Position numbers and translations under genes: made by a program. Below are positions 1 through 7,321 of a DNA stretch of 16,902 nt, piece by piece. Each line of letters opens with the position of its first letter. Position 1 is the first letter of the stretch. This DNA comes from CAZXDS01 sp964639525 (GTDB taxonomy: Bacteria > Bacteroidota > Ignavibacteria > Ignavibacteriales > Melioribacteraceae), in assembly GCA_964639525.1 (NCBI GenBank), contig CAZXDS010000058.1, positions 1-16,902 of the forward strand, given 5' to 3'. The notes under the pieces were generated by a model. The model saw only the letters and a program-made list of their open reading frames with translations. It made no database searches and was not told where the DNA came from.

Positions 1-123
1 AACATCATTCTGCAAAATTCCAATACCGGCAGAATCATAACCTCTATATTCCAATCTCTTTAATCCATCAATTAAAATCGGCACACAATTTTTTTGTCCA
101 ATATACCCAACTATTCCACACAT
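1..123 (-). CDS. glmS: Glutamine-fructose-6-phosphate aminotransferase, N-terminal fragment (runs off left edge)
   Basis: Reading the minus strand from the ATG at 123-121 gives 41 codons open to the window edge. The protein starts MCGIVGYIG and continues with LEYRGYDSAGIG, the signature N-terminus of GlmS. This is the class II glutamine amidotransferase domain, in which Cys2 becomes the N-terminal nucleophile after Met removal. GlmS makes glucosamine-6-phosphate from fructose-6-phosphate and glutamine, the first step toward UDP-GlcNAc for peptidoglycan and other envelope sugars, in the cytoplasm. The rest of the glutaminase domain and the two SIS isomerase domains lie outside the window. A strong ribosome site precedes it. 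It is downstream of and co-oriented with the ROK kinase, about 100 bases away, so it may be read from that transcript or from its own promoter. Other class II amidotransferases (PurF, AsnB) have different N-termini, so the identification is firm despite the truncation. Confidence 0.93.
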   Translation of the reverse strand, partial: MCGIVGYIGQKNCVPILIDGLKRLEYRGYDSAGIGILQNDV

Positions 124-130
124 AATTTTT

Positions 131-140
131 CCTCTCCTTT
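131..140 (-). promoter_or_regulatory. Strong Shine-Dalgarno site of glmS
   Basis: On the minus strand the sequence AAAGGAGAGG lies 7 nt before the glmS ATG. It is one of the few clear Shine-Dalgarno sites in the window and fixes the glmS start. The rest of the 100-base gap to the ROK stop holds a small inverted repeat (GTTTCA 152-157 and TGAAAC 165-170) with no T-tract, so it is not a convincing terminator. Confidence 0.8.
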
Positions 141-223
141 ATCACGGCATAGTTTCAACTTAACTGAAACGAAGCCCTGTTATTATTTTAAAATCTTATC
201 TTATTTAAGCCTAAAATATTCAA

Positions 224-1189
224 CTATTTTTTATTTTCAAATTCTTCAACCAAAGCAACTCCACCATAAAGAGGAGCATCATCACCGAGTTCCGTAACAA
301 CAATTTTAACAGCCTTTCCCGGTCCGGGTAGCACAGCCTCATCAAATGCAGATTTAATTTTCGGCAGCATAAAATCACCTGCTGCTTCAATTACGCCTCC
401 GCCAAGCACAATAGTATCAAGATTTAACAAAGTAGTAATGCTACCAAGTACTCTACCTATAACTCGACAACCTTTTCCCATTTCCGAAATAACTAATTTA
501 TCATTGTCTTGAATTGCTTTTGCAAGTAAACCGCTTTTAATTTTCTTACCCTTTTTCACAGTTTTTAACAATCGCGATTTTTTCCCTGCATTAATTTCCC
601 TTTTGATATTCTCTACAATTGCGGTACGACTCGCAGTTTGCTCAAAAGTTGTTTTTGATTTTGAACTAAAATTACCGAGTCGGTCAACTTTTATATGCCC
701 GATCTCACCTGCATAAAAAGACGAACCTCTGTAAAGTTGCCCGTTAAAGATTAAAGCACTGCCGATACCTGTTCCGACAAAAACTATTAACATGTTATTT
801 ACATTATTATCGAATTCAAATCGTTTAATTCCCAATCCGGCAAGATTAACATCATTTTCAATTAAAACCGGAACTGAGAAATATTTCTGCAGAGCCTTTT
901 TAATATTATAATTTTCAATTCCAAGATTAGGAGCAACTCCGATAATTCCTGACTCGGGATTAACCGTACCTGGGACACCCATAGCAATTGCGGTTATTTG
1001 CTTTTCTGAAACCGAAGTATTCTCCATCAATATTTTAATAGAAGACGCAATATCATCTACTAATCCGTTCGCACCGTTTTTTAAATTTGTGGGTGTTTTT
1101 ATTCTGTCAATGATTTTATTTTCCTTACTTAAAAGTGCAGTAAGAATTTTTGTGCCGCCAAAATCAACAGTGATAATGTAATCGTTCAT
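224..1189 (-). CDS. ROK-family sugar kinase lacking the zinc-binding cysteine motif
   Basis: This 321-residue protein has the ROK (repressor/ORF/kinase) fold and no N-terminal helix-turn-helix, so it is a kinase rather than a NagC/Mlc-type repressor. Visible motifs are the phosphate-1 loop DFGGTK (9-14), the catalytic Asp113 in LIENDVNLAG, the phosphate-2 loop GTGIGSAL (139-146), the sugar-binding GEIGH (161-165) and the adenosine loop VLGGGV (261-266). ROK kinases phosphorylate glucose, fructose, GlcNAc or ManNAc at the expense of ATP; the substrate cannot be fixed from sequence. The family normally follows GEIGH with a CxCGxxGCxE zinc motif. Here residues 174-183 read FSSKSKTTFE, with every cysteine gone but Glu183 kept. 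The only Cys in the protein is Cys241. Adjacency to glmS hints at an amino-sugar or hexose role (inference). The start has only a weak upstream ACGGAT. Confidence 0.88.
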   Translation of the reverse strand: MNDYIITVDFGGTKILTALLSKENKIIDRIKTPTNLKNGANGLVDDIASSIKILMENTSVSEKQITAIAMGVPGTVNPESGIIGVAPNLGIENYNIKKALQKYFSVPVLIENDVNLAGLGIKRFEFDNNVNNMLIVFVGTGIGSALIFNGQLYRGSSFYAGEIGHIKVDRLGNFSSKSKTTFEQTASRTAIVENIKREINAGKKSRLLKTVKKGKKIKSGLLAKAIQDNDKLVISEMGKGCRVIGRVLGSITTLLNLDTIVLGGGVIEAAGDFMLPKIKSAFDEAVLPGPGKAVKIVVTELGDDAPLYGGVALVEEFENKK

Positions 1190-1369
1190 TTTATATCCGT
1201 AAAATATTTTTTTGAGAGTTACTTTTCTAATAGAACTATAATATTAGATTATGTAATTAAAGATAAAAAAAAAACATTTACAACTCTACATTGTTAAATT
1301 GTGATATGAATTCAAATTTTTAATCGTAAAATTTTTGTATCGAATTTTAATCACGAAGAGGAATCAAAA
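1190..1369. other. Divergent intergenic region between the ROK kinase and rsmA
   Basis: These 180 bases separate two divergently transcribed genes, so promoters for both should lie here. The stretch is very AT-rich with long A and T runs. I see no convincing -35/-10 pair in either direction and no RNA-type fold. The only clear signal is the rsmA ribosome site at its right end. Confidence 0.6.
1355..1362 (+). promoter_or_regulatory. Shine-Dalgarno site that fixes the TTG start of rsmA
   Basis: GAAGAGGA sits 7 nt upstream of a TTG codon at 1370. There is no nearby in-frame ATG, and the protein must begin here to keep the conserved KRFGQNYL segment near its N-terminus. The site therefore supports TTG initiation. 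Confidence 0.8.
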
Positions 1370-2143
1370 TTGTTAAATAAACCGCTCAAGCGTTTCGGTC
1401 AAAATTATCTTATTGATAAAAATATAATCACAAAAATAATTAATGAAATTAACCCCCAGCCTGAAGATGAAATTATTGAGATTGGTCCCGGACGTGGGGC
1501 ATTAACCGAACTTCTTGTGGAAAGAAGTTCTGCTTTTACAGCAATAGAAATTGACTCTCGTGTTATTGAAAATCTTAAAAATAAATTTCCATCGTTAAAT
1601 ATAATTAATAGGGACTTTTTAAAATTGGATTTATTAAAATTTGCAGATAATCAACCACTAAAAATTGTTGGAAATATCCCATATAACATTACTTCTTCAA
1701 TAATATTTAAAATGATTGAAAACAGAAAATTTGTTAGTGAAGCTGTGCTCATGGTTCAATATGAAGTTGCCAAACGGATGAATGCAGAAATTGGCACGAA
1801 GGATTATGGAATTTTGAGTGTGCTGTTAGGTACATTCGGTGAAGTGAAACTCTGTTTCAAAGTTTCTCCTCATGTTTTTCGTCCTCAGCCAAAAGTATCG
1901 TCGGCAGTTGTTCATATCAAATGGAAGAAAGAAGACTTGCAAATTGCAGACAAATTATTTATTAAAATTGTAAAAGCAGCATTCGGCAACAGAAGAAAAA
2001 CTCTAAAAAATTCATTAAGTAATAGTATATTTGTTAATTATGATTTTTCTGAATCGGGAATAAATTTAAATAGAAGAGCAGAAGAATTAGAGACAAAAGA
2101 ATTCATTGAATTAGCAAAAGCTGCCGAAAAGATTAAGAGTTGA
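1370..2143 (+). CDS. rsmA: 16S rRNA (adenine1518/1519-N6) dimethyltransferase, TTG start
   Basis: RsmA (KsgA) uses S-adenosylmethionine to dimethylate the two adjacent adenines in the 3' terminal hairpin of 16S rRNA during late 30S assembly. The 257-residue length is usual for the family. Visible motifs are KRFGQNYLID (7-16), the SAM-binding EIGPGRGALTE (37-47), the acidic end of strand 2 at AIEID (58-62) and the catalytic NIPYNITS (102-109), equivalent to NLPY in E. coli. The C-terminal part carries VFRPQPKVSSAVV and AAFGNRRKTLKNSL, both typical of RsmA. Initiation is at TTG, supported by a good Shine-Dalgarno site. Its TGA overlaps the mgtE ATG by one base, so the two are probably translationally coupled. 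Erm-type 23S methyltransferases share the fold, but the FRPQPKVSS segment and length point to RsmA. Confidence 0.95.
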   Translation: MLNKPLKRFGQNYLIDKNIITKIINEINPQPEDEIIEIGPGRGALTELLVERSSAFTAIEIDSRVIENLKNKFPSLNIINRDFLKLDLLKFADNQPLKIVGNIPYNITSSIIFKMIENRKFVSEAVLMVQYEVAKRMNAEIGTKDYGILSVLLGTFGEVKLCFKVSPHVFRPQPKVSSAVVHIKWKKEDLQIADKLFIKIVKAAFGNRRKTLKNSLSNSIFVNYDFSESGINLNRRAEELETKEFIELAKAAEKIKS

Positions 2144-3525
2144 TGAACAACGAAAACATACATATAAACGTAAAAGATGTTATTCAAGTAGATAATGAAC
2201 TACTTGATAATATTTCACAGCTAATTGATGAACAAGCCAACACAAGCATCAAAACAATTTTTGCAGATCTACATTCAGCCGATATTGCGGAAATAATAAA
2301 TCACTTAAAATTTGACGATGCCGTTTACACATTTAAACTTTTAGATAATGAAACTGCCGGTGAAGTAGTTCCTGAGCTTGATGAAAATCTTCGTGAAAAA
2401 ATCTTTTTAGAATTTGAACCGAAAAAAATTGCAGCCATTGTTGATGAACTTGAAACTGACGATGCTACAGACGTGGTAAGTGATTTGCCCGAAGAAGTAG
2501 CAGAAAAAGTTCTTAAAACAATTGACCCCGAAGATTCTGAAGATGTGAAAGAACTGCTGAAATACGATGAGGAATCTGCCGGCGGTTTGATGAGCAGCGA
2601 TTTTGTTTTCGTAAACGAAGACGATACGGTTGCCAATGCAATTGAAGAAGTTAGGAAAAACGCAGACGAATTTGAACATATTTACTTTATTTATGTACTT
2701 ACGGATGATGAAAAATTAGTCGGACAAGTACGGCTTAAATTTCTACTGACCAACACTGCGACCACAAAAATAAGTTCTATTGTTGAGGAAGACTTAATTT
2801 ATGTAAAGCCCGAAGTGGATCAGGAAGAAGTTGCCGACATAATGGATAAGTATGATTTGGTGGCAATTCCTGTTGTTGACGGCAACAAACATATGCTCGG
2901 CAGAATTACCATTGATGACATTGTGGATGTTATTCATGACGAAGCTTCCGAAGATTTACAGAAGTTTGCCGGATTATCGGATGACGAAGAATTCAGTGAC
3001 TCGACTTTCAGCATTTCGCGTAACCGTTTGCCTTGGCTTTCAGTTTCTCTATTCGGCGAAATGATTAGTGCATTAGTGCTATCTACTTATCAAACTTCGA
3101 TAGAAAAACTTATTGTTTCAAGCTTTTTTATTCCTATCGTTATGGCTCTTGGAGGCAGTTCCGGAAACCAAGCTGCAATTGTTACTATTCAAGCAATGGG
3201 AACTGGTAAAGTAAGATTAAAAGAAAGTTTTCGCCGGTTGGTCAAGGAATTAAGAGTTGCTTTTTTGAATGGAATTGTTGCTTCTTTTGTGCTTTTTTTA
3301 CTATCCTATTTCCTTTTTAATACTGAGATTAAATTCTCCTTAATTTTATGCTTAGCCCTCTTTATTATTATGATTAACGCTTCAATTATTGGAACAAGTG
3401 TTCCGCTTATTCTTAAAAAATTTGGCGCTGATCCTGCTATTGCCACAGGTCCTATTTCGCAAACATCAAATGATATTCTCAGTCTTTTAATTTATCTTTC
3501 CATTGTAACACTGTTTTTGATTTAA
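2143..3525 (+). CDS. mgtE: MgtE-family magnesium channel/transporter
   Basis: This is a 460-residue MgtE, a homodimeric inner-membrane Mg2+ channel gated by cytoplasmic Mg2+. An acidic superhelical N domain (about 20-135) is followed by two CBS domains (about 145-268, including YDEESAGGLM at 141-150 and the second CBS around DLVAIPVVDG). A linking helix leads into a membrane domain of about five helices (about 297-460). The pore segment has GGSSGNQAAIVTIQAMGTG, and Asp444 in ATGPISQTSND aligns by eye with the pore aspartate of the Thermus channel (Asp432). I chose the ATG at 2143, which overlaps the rsmA stop as TGATG, over the in-frame TTG one codon earlier at 2140. The PAP2 gene follows after 3 nt. 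Magnesium uptake next to a ribosome-maturation gene may simply reflect cotranscription. Confidence 0.94.
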   Translation: MNNENIHINVKDVIQVDNELLDNISQLIDEQANTSIKTIFADLHSADIAEIINHLKFDDAVYTFKLLDNETAGEVVPELDENLREKIFLEFEPKKIAAIVDELETDDATDVVSDLPEEVAEKVLKTIDPEDSEDVKELLKYDEESAGGLMSSDFVFVNEDDTVANAIEEVRKNADEFEHIYFIYVLTDDEKLVGQVRLKFLLTNTATTKISSIVEEDLIYVKPEVDQEEVADIMDKYDLVAIPVVDGNKHMLGRITIDDIVDVIHDEASEDLQKFAGLSDDEEFSDSTFSISRNRLPWLSVSLFGEMISALVLSTYQTSIEKLIVSSFFIPIVMALGGSSGNQAAIVTIQAMGTGKVRLKESFRRLVKELRVAFLNGIVASFVLFLLSYFLFNTEIKFSLILCLALFIIMINASIIGTSVPLILKKFGADPAIATGPISQTSNDILSLLIYLSIVTLFLI

Positions 3526-3528
3526 TAA

Positions 3529-4479
3529 ATGAATAAACTTAAATTACTAACATTATATCTTATCCCAAGTGATTTCGTTGTAATTTGTTTTGCAGTGATT
3601 TTATCCATAATCAATTTAATTTTTTATAATGTAGTCCCCCATACCGATGTACTTTTACAGTCAAATTTTATAATTGTATCGTTTGTATTTTACATCGCCT
3701 ATCTGGATAAAAACCGCAGCAACAAATTGATTATGTTTATTCACGACTGGTACTTTGTACCGTTAATATTTTTATCTTTTAAAGAAATTTATTTAATGGT
3801 TAAGCCGATTAGAGTTATAGACTATGACAATTTTTTAATAAAGATAGACAAATTTATTTTCGGGACGGATATTACGCATGTGCTGGATAAAATTGCAACT
3901 CCGTTATTAACAGAGATATTGCAAATTTCTTATGCCACATTTTTTCTTCTGCCAATTATTTTGGGAATTGATTTGTTAAAGAATAGAGGCTTAAGCGATT
4001 TTCACTTTGCTACATTTTTGTTTGTGTACGGATTTTTCATTTCCTATTTCGGTTACTTCATTTTTCCTGCGGTCGGACCAAGATTTTATCTTTACGATTT
4101 TTTAAAAATCAATACTGATTTGCCCGGATTATTTTTTACAAACATAATTCGTGATTTTCTTAATCTTGGAGAGTCTTTACAGCCCGGACTTGTTAACCCA
4201 ATTGCATTTGTTCAGCGTGATGTTTTTCCGAGCGGACATACAGACATCACACTAATAGCAATGTTTTTGTCATATAAATTTAATTTGCAATCCAGATTTT
4301 TTCTAATCCCGAATGGAATACTTTTAATTTTTTCAACAATGTATTTGCGTTATCATTACGGTGTTGACGTAGTTGGTGGAATTTTATTTATGATTTTTAC
4401 TGTTTGGAGCGGAAAATTAGTTTATAATTTCTGGCAAAATTTTCGTAGCAAACCACTATTCTATTACCCTAAAAAATAA
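3529..4479 (+). CDS. PAP2-superfamily integral membrane phosphatase/phosphotransferase
   Basis: This 316-residue polytopic membrane protein has roughly six or more hydrophobic helices. Three PAP2-type active-site elements are visible: FPAVGPRF (179-186) in place of the usual KxxxxxxRP, PSGHT (234-238), and YLRYHYGVDVVGG (272-284), with His237, His276 and Asp280 as the expected catalytic residues. The arginine of the third motif (Arg274) lies two residues before the histidine, as I recall for PAP2_3/Aur1-like members, rather than six as in classical SRxxxxxHxxxD proteins. Family members dephosphorylate lipid phosphates or transfer phosphate head groups at the membrane. Which lipid is used here is unknown; undecaprenyl-pyrophosphate, phosphatidate or an inositol lipid are possible. 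The gene lies 3 nt after mgtE and 8 nt before ubiE. No Shine-Dalgarno site is seen, which fits coupling to the upstream gene. Confidence 0.85.
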   Translation: MNKLKLLTLYLIPSDFVVICFAVILSIINLIFYNVVPHTDVLLQSNFIIVSFVFYIAYLDKNRSNKLIMFIHDWYFVPLIFLSFKEIYLMVKPIRVIDYDNFLIKIDKFIFGTDITHVLDKIATPLLTEILQISYATFFLLPIILGIDLLKNRGLSDFHFATFLFVYGFFISYFGYFIFPAVGPRFYLYDFLKINTDLPGLFFTNIIRDFLNLGESLQPGLVNPIAFVQRDVFPSGHTDITLIAMFLSYKFNLQSRFFLIPNGILLIFSTMYLRYHYGVDVVGGILFMIFTVWSGKLVYNFWQNFRSKPLFYYPKK

Positions 4480-4487
4480 TTTTATAT

Positions 4488-5189
4488 ATGAACAGCAATA
4501 CTCAAAAGAAAAAACAAGTAAAGAGAATATTTGATAATATTTCTCGTAAGTATGATTTTTTAAATCATTTCTTAAGCGCGGGTATTGATTATTATTGGCG
4601 AAAAAAAGCATTAAAACTTACTAATATTTCGAGCGATGCCGAATTGCTTGATGTTGCATGCGGAACAGGTGATTTTTCAATTTCAGCCAGCAATTTTGGT
4701 GTTACAAAAATTATCGGAGCCGATTTATCAAAAAATATGATGGACATTTTTAATAACAAAGTATCATGGAGTAATGGCAAATTAGTTCAATCGGTTGCAG
4801 AATTTTTACCGCTTAAAGATGAAACATTCACAAACATTACAGTCGCATTCGGAGTACGAAATTTTTATGATATTTCCATGGGATTTAATGAATTTAAGCG
4901 AGTACTTAAAAAAAACGGGAAAGTTACAATATTAGAATTCAGACTTCCAACAAATTTTATCATTAAAATTTTGTATGATTTTTATTTTAATAAAATTTTA
5001 CCGACACTTGGGAAAATGATTTCAAAAGACAATGAAGCTTATACTTATCTGCCGAATTCGGTTAATGAATTTGATGCGGAAATAAATCTGAATGAATTGC
5101 TTCAAAACGTTGGATTTGAAAATGTAAAAAATCACTCCCTTACATTAGGATTAGTTCAAGTTGTGATTGCCGAAAAATTACAACCGTAA
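4488..5189 (+). CDS. ubiE: Demethylmenaquinone/ubiquinone C-methyltransferase
   Basis: This is a 233-residue class I SAM-dependent methyltransferase of the UbiE/MenG family. It carries out the C-methylation that converts demethylmenaquinone to menaquinone, and does the analogous step in ubiquinone synthesis where that quinone is made. Diagnostic segments are VKRIFDNISRKYDFLNHFLS (11-30) followed by YYWRKKAL, the SAM loop LDVACGTGDFS (54-64), GADLSKNMM (78-86), VAFGVRNF (119-126) and the strand ILEF (148-151). The family's usual EFSKP appears here as EFRLP, a small deviation. In this lineage menaquinone is the likelier product (inference), so menG is an equally valid name. It is last in the rsmA-mgtE-PAP2 cluster, and its stop lies only 10 nt from the stop of convergent rdgB. 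Confidence 0.93.
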   Translation: MNSNTQKKKQVKRIFDNISRKYDFLNHFLSAGIDYYWRKKALKLTNISSDAELLDVACGTGDFSISASNFGVTKIIGADLSKNMMDIFNNKVSWSNGKLVQSVAEFLPLKDETFTNITVAFGVRNFYDISMGFNEFKRVLKKNGKVTILEFRLPTNFIIKILYDFYFNKILPTLGKMISKDNEAYTYLPNSVNEFDAEINLNELLQNVGFENVKNHSLTLGLVQVVIAEKLQP

Positions 5190-5199
5190 CAAATATTTT

Positions 5200-5781
5200 T
5201 TAAATCACTATTTTTCCTTTAAGCTCAATAAATGCTTTTGCTCTATGACTAATTTCATTTTTCTCATCCGAACTCATTTGAGCTAAAGTAATCTCGTAAC
5301 CTTCGGGCAGGAAAAGCGGATCGTAACCAAAACCATTTTCCCCTTTGTATTCTTCTATTATTTCTCCTTGCAGTTCTCCGGTTGATGGAATAAATTTTTC
5401 ACCGTCAAAATAAACAGCACAACATACAAACTTCGCTTTGTGAGGTTTTGAAAATTCGTTTAAATCAGCAAGTAATTTTTTATTGTTATCTGAATAAGTC
5501 GCATTTTCTCCGGCAAATCTTGCCGAGTAAATCCCCGGCTGCCCGCCAAGTTGTTCCACTACCAAACCGGAATCATCCGCAATTACCGGTTGCTTGTAAA
5601 TATTATAAATAGCTTTCGCTTTTAATTTAGCGTTGCCTTCAAAGGTATCCTCATCTTCAACTATTTCGGGTATTTCACCGAGTTCGTATAATGAAATAAT
5701 TTCAATCTCAGTGCTTTCAAACAGTTTTTTAACTTCTCTTAACTTACCTTTATTTCCGCTTCCGAATATTATTTTTTTCAT
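5200..5781 (-). CDS. rdgB: dITP/XTP (non-canonical purine NTP) pyrophosphatase
   Basis: RdgB/HAM1 hydrolyses dITP, ITP and XTP to the monophosphate and pyrophosphate, keeping deaminated purines out of DNA and RNA. The 193-residue length is normal. Conserved elements are the substrate loop FGSGNKGKL (6-14), the acidic ADDSGLVV (68-75) with the metal/base aspartates 69 and 70, GGQPGIYSARFAG (79-91), GENGFGYDPLF (147-157) and the C-terminal SHRAKA (178-183) that contacts the base. It starts 47 nt after the amidohydrolase stop on the same strand and is probably cotranscribed with it. No Shine-Dalgarno site is visible. Confidence 0.95.
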   Translation of the reverse strand: MKKIIFGSGNKGKLREVKKLFESTEIEIISLYELGEIPEIVEDEDTFEGNAKLKAKAIYNIYKQPVIADDSGLVVEQLGGQPGIYSARFAGENATYSDNNKKLLADLNEFSKPHKAKFVCCAVYFDGEKFIPSTGELQGEIIEEYKGENGFGYDPLFLPEGYEITLAQMSSDEKNEISHRAKAFIELKGKIVI

Positions 5782-5828
5782 ATCGTAATTATGCTTTCAA
5801 TATATTTAACAATCAAACTATTCAACAA

Positions 5829-7169
5829 TTAAATTTCTACTCTATCCAACAATCTTTTCAGTTCCTTTTTACCAATGTTCACTATTTCGCCTTCGTCGTA
5901 AATAGTTGACAATCCATCCTTTACAACCCATTTCCCCTCAATCATTACATTTTTAACATCACTTTTGCTTGAAGCATAAACAATATCCGAATAAATATTC
6001 AAATCGCTGTTGGTCAATGATTTATCGCTGCCGTTCAAATCCAGCAACGCTAAATCAGCTTTTTTGCCGATTTCAACACTTCCAATTTCTTTTCCCAAAT
6101 GCAGGGCATTCGCTCCATCAATAGTTGCAAGCCTAAAAACTGTTTTTGCATCCATTGATGTTGGTCCGTGAATCGGTTTTTGAATTAATGCCGCAAGCCG
6201 CATTTCTGTGAACATGCTAAGATTGTTATTGCACGGCGGTCCATCTGCCCCAAGAGAAATAGAGATTCCTTCATCAAGATAATGCGGAATATCAGCAATG
6301 CCGGAACCAAGTTTAAGATTAGAAGACGGACAATGTGAAATTCTCACATTTTTTTCTTTTAGTATCGTCGTCTCTTTTTCATTAACATGAATTCCATGTG
6401 CAAGCACAGTTCTATCGCTTAAAACACCAATGGATTCAAAGTATTCTATGTTTTCCTTCCCTGTCATTCTGCGAACAGTTTCAATTTCGCTTTTATTTTC
6501 AGACGCGTGTGTGTGATAAAGAGAGCCGTCAAAATCACTCATCATTTCCACAGTGTTTTTTAACAAATTTTCTGAGCACGATAATACAAAGCGAGGTGCA
6601 AATCCGTATTTTAGTCTGCCGTTTTTCGCATTGTGGAATTCCTTTGATAGTTGATAACTTGAATTTAAGCTATCTTTTGTAGTTTCCTTAAATGAAGGGA
6701 AAAGTTCATTTTGATCAACCATACATTTGCCGGCAAACCCACGCATACCCGAATAGATAAGTTCGTCAAAAATAACTTCCTCGTTATTGATAGTTCCCAT
6801 ATCGAGCAATGTTGTAGTTCCGCCGGACAACAACTCATGAATACCAAGCTTTGCCGAAGCCCGTAATGACTCTGCATTATGAGAATTTTCATACGGAAAA
6901 ATCCGCTGCTGTAGCCAATCCAAAAGTTCTAAGTCATCAGCAAGTCCGCGAAATAGTGTTTGGCAAAGGTGGATGTGCGTCTGTACAAATCCGGGAATTA
7001 AAGTTAAACTTTCAAAATTATAAACTTCATCATACTCGTTTTTATTAACAGCGGGTTTTTCAACAAAATTTGTGATAATTCCATCGGTAATTTCAAGAGC
7101 TGAATCTCTTAATATTTTATCATCAGCATTTACAGTAACAATTTGTTTGGGAATAATTAATATTTTCAT
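5829..7169 (-). CDS. Amidohydrolase: 5'-deoxyadenosine / methylthioadenosine / S-adenosylhomocysteine deaminase-like
   Basis: This 446-residue member of the metal-dependent amidohydrolase superfamily belongs to the ATZ/TRZ-MtaD branch. The metal ligands are visible: THIH (His65, His67), His221 in YHTHASE, His258 in LAHGIH and Asp309 in LGADGPPCNNN. Glu224 is the expected substrate-binding glutamate. The N-terminal beta-sandwich (1-58) and the C-terminal strands with IEGKWVVKDG complete the usual layout. MtaD-like enzymes deaminate the adenine of methylthioadenosine, S-adenosylhomocysteine or 5'-deoxyadenosine to the inosine analogue. Relatives include guanine deaminase and chlorotriazine hydrolases, so the substrate is not settled. 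The neighbour rdgB, which removes deaminated purine nucleotides, fits a purine by-product role but does not prove it. The start lacks a clear Shine-Dalgarno site. Confidence 0.85.
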   Translation of the reverse strand: MKILIIPKQIVTVNADDKILRDSALEITDGIITNFVEKPAVNKNEYDEVYNFESLTLIPGFVQTHIHLCQTLFRGLADDLELLDWLQQRIFPYENSHNAESLRASAKLGIHELLSGGTTTLLDMGTINNEEVIFDELIYSGMRGFAGKCMVDQNELFPSFKETTKDSLNSSYQLSKEFHNAKNGRLKYGFAPRFVLSCSENLLKNTVEMMSDFDGSLYHTHASENKSEIETVRRMTGKENIEYFESIGVLSDRTVLAHGIHVNEKETTILKEKNVRISHCPSSNLKLGSGIADIPHYLDEGISISLGADGPPCNNNLSMFTEMRLAALIQKPIHGPTSMDAKTVFRLATIDGANALHLGKEIGSVEIGKKADLALLDLNGSDKSLTNSDLNIYSDIVYASSKSDVKNVMIEGKWVVKDGLSTIYDEGEIVNIGKKELKRLLDRVEI

Positions 7170-7277
7170 AGTAATAATTTACAATATTGATTAAAAGTTA
7201 AAATTTGAAATTGAAATATAAGTGAGGCATAGTGAAATTGAAAATTGAGTCACTCTGAAAAGTAATATTTTCATTAA

Positions 7278-7297
7278 CCCCACGTTTCAACGTGGGG
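7278..7297. repeat. Perfect 9-bp-arm palindrome (REP-like)
   Basis: The arms CCCCACGTT and AACGTGGGG are exact reverse complements separated by TC. No T-tract follows on either strand and no plus-strand gene precedes it, so it is not a plausible terminator. Its short symmetric form resembles dispersed REP-type palindromes (inference). Confidence 0.65.
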
Positions 7298-7321
7298 AAA
7301 ACAAGATAGAAACATACAATC

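Noticed and set aside
124..223. Possible glmS ribozyme or other riboswitch upstream of glmS
   Set aside because: The gap is only 100 bases and shows just one 6-bp stem; neither the conserved core nor the length of the glmS ribozyme is present.
94..297. Open frame of 67 codons on the plus strand
   Set aside because: It overlaps glmS and the ROK gene in antisense, with low-complexity composition and no recognisable family; it is a shadow of minus-strand genes.
2325..2679. Two antisense open frames inside mgtE
   Set aside because: The Ser-rich and Phe-rich translations arise from the acidic, repetitive codons of the MgtE N domain; no ribosome site or homology.
6398..7048. Several open frames inside the amidohydrolase gene
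   Set aside because: All overlap a gene with complete catalytic motifs and have no family resemblance of their own.
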